From Pseudomonas sp. BCA17 (GTDB lineage Bacteria > Pseudomonadota > Gammaproteobacteria > Pseudomonadales > Pseudomonadaceae): a DNA stretch of 64,000 nt. The stretch lies in contig NZ_SGWI01000010.1 in assembly GCF_004519405.1 (NCBI RefSeq), positions 148,682 to 212,681 of the forward strand, given 5' to 3'. The translations under genes and the position numbers were made by a program. Shown in pieces: positions 38,253 through 45,676 of the stretch (positions within the stretch are counted from its first letter, which is position 1; every line of letters begins with the position of its first letter). Below the pieces are notes generated by a model that saw only the letters and a program-made list of their open reading frames with translations, was not told the origin of the DNA and did no database searches.

Positions 38253-38273
38253 CGAGTCTCGTTTCCCGCTCCA
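38253..38273 (+). repeat. 21-bp copy of the 3' end of tRNA-Gly(GCC): candidate island attachment site
   Basis: These 21 bases match, from memory, the 3' end of bacterial tRNA-Gly(GCC): the T-loop end, the 3' T-stem, the acceptor strand TTCCCGC, the discriminator T and CCA. The base before the match (38252) is G where the tRNA has T, and no 5' part of a tRNA lies upstream. It is therefore a duplicated tRNA end, as left by tyrosine integrases that use tRNA genes. A terminator follows 46 bp downstream. By this orientation the inserted island lies to the left, and the intact tRNA-Gly gene should be at its far end outside the window. Confidence 0.7.
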
Positions 38274-38319
38274 AATATAGCGCTACAGAGTTCCATTGAA
38301 TTCTGTAAGTGATTGAAAT

Positions 38320-38342
38320 AAGGACCTTCGGGTCCTTTTTTC
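38320..38342 (+). terminator. rho-independent terminator downstream of the tRNA-Gly end
   Basis: AAGGACC, a TTCG tetraloop and GGTCCTT are followed by a T-tract. This is a textbook terminator and probably the native terminator of the tRNA-Gly transcript, left on the chromosomal side of the attachment site. Confidence 0.85.
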
Positions 38343-38492
38343 GTTTCGGCGTAATCATTTAATCCAGCATTATCCGATGCGTTGAAGTCCAGGATTAAGT
38401 CCAGAATCCTGACGGGTACTGAATCGGTTTGTTGCTGGAGCAATGTGCGTAGCGAGATGAGCATCTGTCGCCCGGTAGCTACCCCCAAATTG

Positions 38493-38690
38493 GGTTTAAA
38501 AAAGGCCGTGCCAGTCGTGACGAGGCACGTGCTTTGGTTGCCCGGGGCATCAAACCCCTATGATCATCGCAAACAACAGCGGCTTGCTGTTCGTTTTGCG
38601 ACGGAGCATACCTTCGAGGCCGTGTTCAATCAGTGGGTGGAGTTCCGCAGGCTGAGTCTGAAGGACGGGCGTCAAAGCATTTTGAGCGCA
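38493..38690 (+). pseudogene. decayed tyrosine integrase (P4 type), internal fragment
   Basis: Three successive frames give a continuous integrase-like segment: GLKKA, then ASRDEARALVARGIKP from 38510, then NPYDHRKQQR and WVEFRR...LKDGRQ from 38553 to 38690. This is the linker between the arm-binding and core-binding regions of P4-family integrases. At least two single-base shifts and missing ends make it non-functional. Its position right of the tRNA-Gly-like site suggests that an older element once sat here. Confidence 0.65.
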
Positions 38691-38753
38691 CCCCACACAA
38701 ACATAAGGCGATAAATGCGCCTTCGATTGAACACTCGCGTTTCGCGCGCATAG

Positions 38754-39857
38754 CTAGCTTGCTCGCCTTGCCAGGCAGTGCTCGACGACCCAACTGGTTG
38801 GTTTGATCACTCCCTGCGGGCCGAACGCCAGCGGTCGCTGGGCCGATGGTCCCATTGAAGGCGTAGCACCGGTGCGGTGCACGGTATCCCATACACCCCA
38901 GGTCAAGACGGCTGATACCGTGCCTGTTCCGAGCACGAGGTCCAGGTATCGCTTGTACGTGCCGGCCACGATGGCGTCGCGTTGGTTCACGTCTCCCGTC
39001 AGGTGACTGTCGTCCACGTCGAGTTCAGTGATATAGACGTCAAGTCCCAAGTCATGCACCTGTCGCAGAAACCCGACCAGCCCTGAGCCGAAGCTGTGCG
39101 GGTCTGCGGCGCGCAGATGAGACTGGATGCCCAGCGCATGCACCGGTACGCCGCGCTGCTTCAGGGTCCGCAGGAGGGCAAGCACGGCGGCGCGCTTGCG
39201 TGTGCCGGCAGGTGAGTCGCTTTCCAGGCCGTATTCGTTGTAGCAGAGGGCGGCGTCTGGGTCGGCACGGTGCGCGGCCTCGTAGGCCAGGTCGATATAT
39301 CCGGGACCGAGCATCCGGTACCAGAAGGTGTCTCGCAGCCCGCCTGCCTGCCCGTCGTCGAGCTGGATGGCCTCGTTGACGACATCCCAGGAGACTATCT
39401 TGCCGCGGTAGCGGCCGACCACCGCGGCAATATGTTGCGTCAGTACCTGTTTCGCGTTGGCGGGTGTCACCGTGTGTGTGACCCAGTCGGGCAGGGCGCG
39501 GTGCCAGCACAGTGTGTGGCCACGCATGTGCTGATGATTCGCCTGCGCAAACGCTAAGATACGGTCCACCGGTGTGAAGGTATAGCGGTCCGGGGCAGGG
39601 TGGACCTGGGCCCATTTCAACGCGTTTTCCGGCACCACGATGCCCGCTTGCCGGGCCACGACGTCCCGATACGATGGGTTGGTATCGAGCAGGGCGGGAT
39701 CTACCGCGAAGCCGAACGAGAGCCCGTGTTCCGCGGCGACCGTGCGCAACGGCCTGAAATTATCGTCGGCAAGCGTGGGGCGAACACGCAAAAGCGGCGC
39801 GAGGACCATGGCCTGCAACGTCGTGGTGAGGAAGCGTCGGCGATTAAAGGGCTTCAT
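38754..39857 (-). CDS. Tat-exported endo-1,4-beta-xylanase, GH10
   Basis: The 367-residue product hydrolyses internal xylan bonds if active. The N-terminus has a Tat signal (NRRRFL followed by a hydrophobic stretch to about residue 30). The single GH10 barrel shows the expected landmarks: ENALKWAQ near residue 77, HTLCWH near 114, the acid/base Glu162 in WDVVNEA, and the nucleophile Glu278 in ITELDV. There is no carbohydrate-binding module. GAGGG seven bases upstream supports this start. The gene stands alone between decayed integrase fragments, so it is probably horizontally acquired. Plant-cell-wall attack would suit a plant-associated host, but that is inference. Confidence 0.93.
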   Translation of the reverse strand: MKPFNRRRFLTTTLQAMVLAPLLRVRPTLADDNFRPLRTVAAEHGLSFGFAVDPALLDTNPSYRDVVARQAGIVVPENALKWAQVHPAPDRYTFTPVDRILAFAQANHQHMRGHTLCWHRALPDWVTHTVTPANAKQVLTQHIAAVVGRYRGKIVSWDVVNEAIQLDDGQAGGLRDTFWYRMLGPGYIDLAYEAAHRADPDAALCYNEYGLESDSPAGTRKRAAVLALLRTLKQRGVPVHALGIQSHLRAADPHSFGSGLVGFLRQVHDLGLDVYITELDVDDSHLTGDVNQRDAIVAGTYKRYLDLVLGTGTVSAVLTWGVWDTVHRTGATPSMGPSAQRPLAFGPQGVIKPTSWVVEHCLARRAS

Positions 39858-39900
39858 GCGTGGACCCTCGGAGCGTGGAGATGCTTCGCAAGCTTATAGC

Positions 39901-40266
39901 TCATCTCATTTGCGAACTACTGTCGCGCCTGTCGGCTGTTTGTAACGCCAACACGCGGGCAATGCCGTGTACATCTGCGCCCGCGCTTGGGGGCAGCGCC
40001 AGGACTATGTCGGCCTTGGCAAACTCGCTAGCCAAAATACCGCCGATTTCCGAGGGTATCGATTGTTCGACCCAGCCATGGCTGGTCAAGCTGGCGCGTA
40101 GCTGATCCAAGGGCAGACCGCGCACCAGTGCACTATCCGTCTCGTGGTTGGGGTGGTCGAGCCAGATGCGAACTGGGCCCAGCAGGTCCAGCCGTAGCTC
40201 AGGTCGGGGCTGTGCAAGAATTGACTCCGCTGCCTTACGTCTACAGTGATGGCCTTCAGAATCCAT
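39901..40266 (-). CDS. hypothetical protein or gene fragment
   Basis: This 121-codon ORF has protein-like composition in its C-terminal 100 residues, for example IWLDHPNHETDSALVRGLPL and ADIVLALPPSAG. It has no recognised domain, signal or membrane segment, and its start is not backed by a good ribosome binding site. It lies upstream of the xylanase gene on the same strand, in a stretch with integrase debris, so it may be the remains of a larger gene. Confidence 0.3.
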   Translation of the reverse strand: MDSEGHHCRRKAAESILAQPRPELRLDLLGPVRIWLDHPNHETDSALVRGLPLDQLRASLTSHGWVEQSIPSEIGGILASEFAKADIVLALPPSAGADVHGIARVLALQTADRRDSSSQMR

Positions 40267-40380
40267 CGGAAGCCAAGGCTATCCGGACATTTTCAGTCCA
40301 TAAAAATGGCGGGCTTCGAGATCGGATTGTTACAAAAGCCCGACGAGTCATTTTCTGAATATCCAGCCCTGACGAGGCTG

Positions 40381-40515
40381 GACGCATGGCATCTTTCAGT
40401 TGCTGCGATCCTGCAGACCAAGCCCACCGGCAAAGGCTACACCCTCGGCGATATTGACGGCTTGTCCCTGGCAGTGACGGCGAGGGCGGGGATGGCTAGG
40501 AGACTATCGTTGTAA
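40381..40515 (+). pseudogene. N-terminal fragment of a tyrosine integrase
   Basis: The frame ending in TAA at 40513-40515 contains QTKPTGKGYTLGDIDGLSLA, the arm-type N-terminal motif of P4-family integrases (usual form KPxxKxYxLxDGxGLxL). The following W-x-F-R-Y part is garbled and then stops. It covers a different part of the protein from the fragment at 38493-38690 and lies to its right on the same strand, so the two are not one gene merely interrupted in place. Confidence 0.55.
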
Positions 40516-40575
40516 GATAATGAGTTTTCCTGCCCTGACGGTTTTTAAACGGGCCCAGCAATAGAGGTATATTCG

Positions 40576-41307
40576 ATGGTAAAGGCGCGGCCGCGTCCAG
40601 CGGTAAACGGTGTGGCTTCGGCTGACCGAGTCTTGACCGTTCTGTCTGCATTCCGAATCGGTGATTCTGCGTTGAGTCTGGTTGAGCTGGTGGCGCGAAC
40701 AGGGCTTATCAAGAGCACGATCATGCGTTTGATGGTTTCGCTTGAAAACCAAGGGTACATCACGCGGATGACCGATGGACGTTATCAGTTGGCCAGCGAG
40801 GTCATGAGACTTAATGCTGTGTATCAGGAGTCGCTTGATCTTGAGCGTCATGTGATGCCGCGACTGCAGTACCTCTCCGAACAAACGGGTGAGACCGTTT
40901 CCTTCTATGTTCGCCACGGCGCTTATCGGATGTGTCAGTACCGGGTGAATTCTTCACATCGCCTGCGACTGAATATGCAGCCTGGCGATATGCGTCCCAT
41001 GGATGAGGCTGCTGGAGCCCAGGCACTGCGAGCCCCTTTTCATGTTGGCATTGCGCTGGAAAAACCGTACTACTCTCGCGGCGCGACGGATCCACATGCG
41101 TCTTCTATTGCGCTGCCGATCTATGGCGGGCAGCAAGAGTTGATGGGCGCACTCGTCATTTCAGGGCCGGCCAGCCGACTGACAGAGGAGTGCGCCGACA
41201 ACTTGAAGGATGTTTTTTTCGAGGCTGCGCGCGACCTGATGCGTAGCTTGGGGCTCAAGCCGGCGGAAAGCCAAAACGCCGGGGTGGAGTTAGAAACCGT
41301 AAAGTGA
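40576..41307 (+). CDS. IclR-family transcriptional regulator
   Basis: The product is 243 residues. The N-terminal winged helix-turn-helix (about 14-76) includes SADRVLTVLSAF and TGLIKSTIMRLMVSLE, and the C-terminal effector domain spans about 85-230 (ETVSFYVRHGAYRMCQY, SIALPIYGG). AGAGGT seven bases before the ATG supports the start. IclR proteins usually control neighbouring catabolic genes in response to a small organic acid. The adjacent amidohydrolase, transporter, dehydrogenase and aldolase genes are the likely targets. Its 3' end overlaps the convergent amidohydrolase gene by 18 bp. Confidence 0.9.
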   Translation: MVKARPRPAVNGVASADRVLTVLSAFRIGDSALSLVELVARTGLIKSTIMRLMVSLENQGYITRMTDGRYQLASEVMRLNAVYQESLDLERHVMPRLQYLSEQTGETVSFYVRHGAYRMCQYRVNSSHRLRLNMQPGDMRPMDEAAGAQALRAPFHVGIALEKPYYSRGATDPHASSIALPIYGGQQELMGALVISGPASRLTEECADNLKDVFFEAARDLMRSLGLKPAESQNAGVELETVK

Positions 41308-42207
41308 GATGGGGTTGTCGCGAAGAACCAGTTCGCGTGTACCTGTGTCCGGGGCCCAGAGGGCCAATAGATCCAGAATAGTAGCGTCGTCAGGTTTCTG
41401 GTCTATTGCAAGTGTCGGGTGGGGCCAGTCGCTCCCCCACAGCATGCGCTCAGCGTTATGCCTGATCATGGCACTGGCTACCTTGCCGACATCGTCATAT
41501 GTCGGAGCCCCCGTCTTTGAGCGCAAGTAGGGGGCGGACAGCTTGACCCAGGTTTTTTCATTATCCAGCAGCCGGATAATCGAAGCGAAGGCGGCAGCGT
41601 TCAGTCCTTCCGGTTGCGGCACGTGCCCCATGTGATCGATGACCACCCTTGCCGACAGCTTTGCCAGTCGTGGCTCCAGCTCCACCAGAAGCGGGCCGGG
41701 TGCGATCTGGACGTTCCAGCCCAGTTCATTCACGCGTGAAGCAAGTGGTTCGAGGTCGTCGAGTGCTGCACCGCCGACACTCAGATTAAAGCGTATGCCG
41801 CGCACGCCGGCGCTGTGCAGGCTCGCCAGCGCTGTGTCGGTGATTGACCCATCAACAACCGCAATTCCTCGGGCATCGCCGCGGCTGCGAAGCAATCCAT
41901 CGAGCAAAATACGGTTGTCGGTGCCGTACGTGGAGGGCGTTACGATAACCATCCTTGTCATGCCCAGGCGTTTTTGCAGTTGGCGATAATCTTCCAGCGA
42001 AGCATCGGGCGGGAACAAGGTTGCATTGGTTGCAGCGGGGTAGCGGCCATCATACAAGTGCATATGGCAATCTACGCTGCCGGCCGGTGGCGTAAGCTTT
42101 GGTTTTTCGTCCCCTTGGCTGAAAGGTACGTTGGCAAGCGCACCCATGGACGCAGCAGCGCCCAATGCGGTGCCTGCCTGCAGGAAGCGGCGACGGGATA
42201 GGAGCAT
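41290..42207 (-). CDS. Tat-exported amidohydrolase-2 family lactonase
   Basis: The product is 305 residues. A Tat signal (SRRRFLQAGTALGAAAS) precedes a TIM-barrel amidohydrolase of the COG3618 type, related to 2-pyrone-4,6-dicarboxylate and sugar-acid lactonases. Visible active-site elements are DCHMH (His48, His50), VVIDHMGH near residue 188, and GSDWPHP with Asp260. Export is uncommon for lactonases of this family, so the substrate may be opened in the periplasm. AAGAGG lies seven bases before the ATG. It is the last gene of the reverse-strand run dehydrogenase-MFS-amidohydrolase. Confidence 0.85.
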   Translation of the reverse strand: MLLSRRRFLQAGTALGAAASMGALANVPFSQGDEKPKLTPPAGSVDCHMHLYDGRYPAATNATLFPPDASLEDYRQLQKRLGMTRMVIVTPSTYGTDNRILLDGLLRSRGDARGIAVVDGSITDTALASLHSAGVRGIRFNLSVGGAALDDLEPLASRVNELGWNVQIAPGPLLVELEPRLAKLSARVVIDHMGHVPQPEGLNAAAFASIIRLLDNEKTWVKLSAPYLRSKTGAPTYDDVGKVASAMIRHNAERMLWGSDWPHPTLAIDQKPDDATILDLLALWAPDTGTRELVLRDNPISLYGF

Positions 42208-42293
42208 CGCAGAACCTCTTGTTTTTGTTTTACATAGTAATGCCGACGCTCCGTTACGGGAGCGTAGGTGTCGTGGTTTTAGTCAGCAAATGC

Positions 42294-43622
42294 CTACTTG
42301 GCGATTATGGATGCGCCCAGTTCGGCTTGTTCCCGCTGGCGCTTGCGACCGACCACCAGGACCATGATTCCGGCCAATGTGCAGAGGGCTGCAAGTGGCA
42401 TGAGTGCCAGCGCATAACTACCGGTTGCATCGTGGATCGCGCCGTAAGCGTTCACCATCAGACCACCACCGATCAGGTTTGCCATCGCGCCTACAGCTGC
42501 CAGCCCGGCGGCGGCAGTGGAGGAGGATAGCCAGCCAGAAACCAATGCCCAGAATGGCCCTTTCATTGAGTATGCGCCGACCAGAACCATGGTCAGCATA
42601 ATGACGGTGGCGGCCAATGAAGAGGTGAACAGTGTCATGAGCAGTCCGGCCGCGATCAGCAATAAGGTCATTGCCGTGTGCCAGCGACGTTCGCCTGTGC
42701 GATCTGAACTGCGCCCCCACACGATCATGAGCGCCGAGGCGATGCCGTAGGGAATGGCATTCACCAGGCCAATCTCGAGGGAACTCAATCCGAAGGTCTT
42801 GAGCAGTTGAGGCGCCCATACACTCATGGTGCTGCCGGCGGCGGACGCGCCCGAGTAGATCAGTGCGAGCACCCAGATGTCCTTATGGCGCAGCAGTTTC
42901 CACAGCGAGATATGGCCGATTGCAGTCTTTCTCGAGGCTTCGTCGGCCAGGCGCTGAGTCAACCAGTTGCGCTGTTCATCGCTGAGCCATTTGGCCTGCT
43001 CGGGGCGATCCGTAAGTACGAACAGGCAGGCAAGTCCAAGCAGTACAGCGGGTATGCCCTCGAGAATAAATAGCCAGTGCCATCCACGCATCCCCAGCCA
43101 TCCATCCAGGCTGAGTAAAAGACCGGACAAGGGCGAGCCAATAAAGTTGGCTGCGGGAATAGCCACCATGAAGATCGCGACCATGCGTGCGCGATAAGCA
43201 GAAGGCAGCCAGTAGGTCAGGTAGAGGAGTACACCCGGGAAGAAGCCTGCCTCGGCGGCGCCGAGCAGGAAGCGCATCACATAAAGTGAATTGGCGCCCT
43301 GCACGAATGCTGTGCCGGCGGAGATGAGGCCCCACGTGATCATGATCCTGGCGATCCAGATACGCGCGCCATATTTTTGCATGGCCAGGTTGCTGGGTAC
43401 TTCGAGGAGGAAGTAAGACACGAAGAACAGGCTGCTTGCGAAACCAAAAACTTTCGCTGTCAGCCCCAGGTCTCCGTTCATCTGCAGCGAAGCCATGCCG
43501 ATGTTGCCGCGGTCAATGATCGCAATCAAATAGCAGATGATCAGAAATGGAAGGATGCGCCAGGCCACCCGGTGCATCGTACTGCGCTCTAGATCGCTTG
43601 TGGGGGAACTTGCTGAGGTCAT
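42294..43622 (-). CDS. MFS transporter, anion:cation symporter (ACS) type
   Basis: The 442-residue product has twelve predicted membrane segments. The N-terminal helix includes IDRGNIGMASLQM, and the segment after TM4 contains GVLLYLTYWLPSAYRARM; both are typical of the ACS family, which imports organic anions such as phthalate, tartrate or hexuronates. A long hydrophilic central loop (LTDRPEQAKWLSDEQR) is also typical. GGAGAG precedes the ATG. It is flanked in the same direction by the 2-hydroxyacid dehydrogenase and the lactonase, so it probably imports their substrate. Confidence 0.88.
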   Translation of the reverse strand: MTSASSPTSDLERSTMHRVAWRILPFLIICYLIAIIDRGNIGMASLQMNGDLGLTAKVFGFASSLFFVSYFLLEVPSNLAMQKYGARIWIARIMITWGLISAGTAFVQGANSLYVMRFLLGAAEAGFFPGVLLYLTYWLPSAYRARMVAIFMVAIPAANFIGSPLSGLLLSLDGWLGMRGWHWLFILEGIPAVLLGLACLFVLTDRPEQAKWLSDEQRNWLTQRLADEASRKTAIGHISLWKLLRHKDIWVLALIYSGASAAGSTMSVWAPQLLKTFGLSSLEIGLVNAIPYGIASALMIVWGRSSDRTGERRWHTAMTLLLIAAGLLMTLFTSSLAATVIMLTMVLVGAYSMKGPFWALVSGWLSSSTAAAGLAAVGAMANLIGGGLMVNAYGAIHDATGSYALALMPLAALCTLAGIMVLVVGRKRQREQAELGASIIAK

Positions 43623-43705
43623 GAGGCTCTCCGATTGTTATTTTTTCTGGAGTGTCGCGTTTCACGTTGGGGCTCCCGTTTTCAGGGAAGACAGCGGAGT
43701 GGGGA

Positions 43706-44698
43706 TCACTCGAGCACTGAACAGACATCGAATAGATGTCGGTTGACAACACAGCGTGGATCCAGAGGTGCGCCCGCCCACACATCGAAAATCTGTTGAA
43801 GTGCAACGAGGCCTACGCGGTCACGTGCCTCGGAGGTATTTGCGCCGACATGGGGAGTGGCGACGAGTGTCGGCAGGCCCCAGAGTGGGCTGTCGGAAGG
43901 TGGAGGCTCTGGATTGAAGGTGTCCAGGCCGGCGCCCGCTATTTTTCGTTCGCTCAATGCTTCAACCAATGCCTGGGTATCAATCAGCTCGCCCCGGGCG
44001 GTATTGATGAGGAGGCTTCCTGGGCGCATGCGCTCCAACTGCGCGGCACCGATCAGGTTGTGGTTGGAGTCGGTCAGCGGGCAATGCAGGCTGATGATAT
44101 CGCTCTCGGCCAGAAGTCGATCGAAATCGTGTTCGCGCTCCACATGATCACGTTGCGGTAACTGCTTCAGATAGGGGTCGTAGACCTTTACCTTCATGTT
44201 CAAAGGGGCGACCAGGTCCATCAGGATGCTGCCGATAGAGCCCAAGCCAACCAGGCCGAGCGTCTTGCCGAACAATTCAATCCCGTTCGCCGAGGACTTG
44301 TCCCAGTGGCCGTCGCGCATGCGCGCGTCCAGCAATGCGGTCTGGCGCGCAACGCTGAACATCAGCGCAAAGGCGTGTTCGGCTACGGACTGCGCATTGG
44401 CGCCGGCAGCAATGCTTACTGGAATGCCGCGTTCCGCCGCGGCCTGGATATCAATGGTGTTGTAGCCCACGCCGTGCTTGGCAATAGATTTGAGTTTGGA
44501 GGACGCCTCAATCATGGCGCGGGTCAATTGGCCCTGGCGGACAATGATTGCGTCTGGTTGCTCTGCACGGATTATCGCTTCCAGCTCTTCAGCAGGAATA
44601 TAGGGAGTGGTGGGGATTACCCTAACGCCTTGGCTCGCGGCCATATTCATGGCATCCGCAGCGAGTTCGGGCCCGGTGAGCAGGATGGTTCGGGTCAT
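43706..44698 (-). CDS. D-isomer-specific 2-hydroxyacid dehydrogenase
   Basis: The chosen ATG is at 44698; the frame runs open upstream to 44788, but those 30 residues are not family-like. The product is 330 residues. The NAD-binding motif is GLGSIG (151-156), and the catalytic triad residues are Arg235 (NTARGE), Glu264 and His283 (TPHVG). It should reduce a 2-keto acid or oxidise a D-2-hydroxy acid with NAD(P). It is the first gene of the reverse-strand operon with the MFS importer and the lactonase, and is divergent from the RraA-like gene. Confidence 0.9.
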   Translation of the reverse strand: MTRTILLTGPELAADAMNMAASQGVRVIPTTPYIPAEELEAIIRAEQPDAIIVRQGQLTRAMIEASSKLKSIAKHGVGYNTIDIQAAAERGIPVSIAAGANAQSVAEHAFALMFSVARQTALLDARMRDGHWDKSSANGIELFGKTLGLVGLGSIGSILMDLVAPLNMKVKVYDPYLKQLPQRDHVEREHDFDRLLAESDIISLHCPLTDSNHNLIGAAQLERMRPGSLLINTARGELIDTQALVEALSERKIAGAGLDTFNPEPPPSDSPLWGLPTLVATPHVGANTSEARDRVGLVALQQIFDVWAGAPLDPRCVVNRHLFDVCSVLE

Positions 44699-44942
44699 GA
44701 CAGGTACCTTGTTTTTATGGTTGCGGCTGGCGATCGAAGACAGGGCATCGCGACGAGTAGACAGTATCACAATGAAATGCCGTTGCAATATTTGATATAA
44801 AAATGCCTTTGATTGCCGATATCCGGTAAGAATGTGTTGTTGATTTTTAATAAATGAAATGGGATTCTGAAAATGTGAAATGACTGATCAGCCGATGAGC
44901 AGCGAATAAATTCAATAAGTAACGTCGATAGAGGTAGGGCAC
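44699..44942. promoter_or_regulatory. divergent control region of the catabolic genes
   Basis: This AT-rich 244-bp gap lies between the divergent dehydrogenase and RraA-like genes and must hold both promoters. An IclR-type operator would be expected here, but no clear palindrome stands out by eye. GAGGT precedes the + strand start. Confidence 0.4.
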
Positions 44943-45617
44943 ATGAGCATTGGGTTCAGGGTTCTGGAGCGTGCGCGCAAGGTTGATGTCGAGTGGGTTG
45001 CACGTTACCGGGAGGTTCCAGTGGCTAATGTCAGCGACTCAATGAATCGCATGACTGCGGGTGGCGCCAAGCTGCGCCCCATGCATCGTGCAGGTGTATT
45101 GGCTGGCCCGGCGCTCACGGTCAAGGCCCGTCCCGGTGACAACCTCATGCTGCATTACGCATTGGATATTGCAGAACCAGGTGATGTGGTGGTCGTTGAT
45201 GCAGGGGGTGATCTGTCCAACGCCTTGATTGGCGAAATGATGGTTGCCTACGCCATCAAGCGCGGTGTCGCGGGTATCGTTATCAATGGTGCAATTCGAG
45301 ATTCGGCAGTCATCGGTGCGGATGATTTCCCACTGTTCGCGGCAGGCATTTCACATCGTGGCCCTTATAAGGATGGGCCGGGTGAGATCAATGTGCCAAT
45401 TGCCATCGATGGTATGGTGATCGAGCCCGGCGACCTGATTATTGGCGATGATGACGGTCTTCTGTGTGTGCCATTCGATCAAGTTGGCGAAGTCTATGAC
45501 CGTGCAGCTGCCAAGCATGCCGCCGAGAGCAAGCAGATGGAGCAAATTGCTCAAGGCACCAACGACCGCACCTGGGTACTGGAGTCGCTGAAGAAAAAAG
45601 GTTGCCTGCTGCCGTGA
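44943..45617 (+). CDS. RraA-like 4-hydroxy-4-methyl-2-oxoglutarate aldolase family protein
   Basis: The product is 224 residues. The conserved block GEMMVAYAIKRGVAGIVING is followed by AIRD (Arg119, Asp120), the pyruvate and metal-binding site of the HMG/CHA aldolase family. These enzymes split 4-hydroxy-2-oxo acids into pyruvate and another keto acid, or decarboxylate oxaloacetate. True RraA regulators of RNase E lack the catabolic setting seen here, so an aldolase role is favoured. The gene is divergent from the dehydrogenase and followed 59 bp later by an MFS gene. Confidence 0.85.
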   Translation: MSIGFRVLERARKVDVEWVARYREVPVANVSDSMNRMTAGGAKLRPMHRAGVLAGPALTVKARPGDNLMLHYALDIAEPGDVVVVDAGGDLSNALIGEMMVAYAIKRGVAGIVINGAIRDSAVIGADDFPLFAAGISHRGPYKDGPGEINVPIAIDGMVIEPGDLIIGDDDGLLCVPFDQVGEVYDRAAAKHAAESKQMEQIAQGTNDRTWVLESLKKKGCLLP

Positions 45618-45676
45618 TGTGCCATTGAAGCGGGCGGGGCGGGCATTACTGGTACTTGTCAATCAGGAGCAATGAC

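Noticed and set aside
38253..38273. Complete tRNA gene at the tRNA-Gly-like site
   Set aside because: Only the last 21 bases match; there is no acceptor 5' strand, D-arm or anticodon arm upstream.
44699..44788. Thirty-residue N-terminal extension of the 2-hydroxyacid dehydrogenase
   Set aside because: The residues before the ATG at 44698 do not belong to the family fold, and AAGG precedes the inner ATG.
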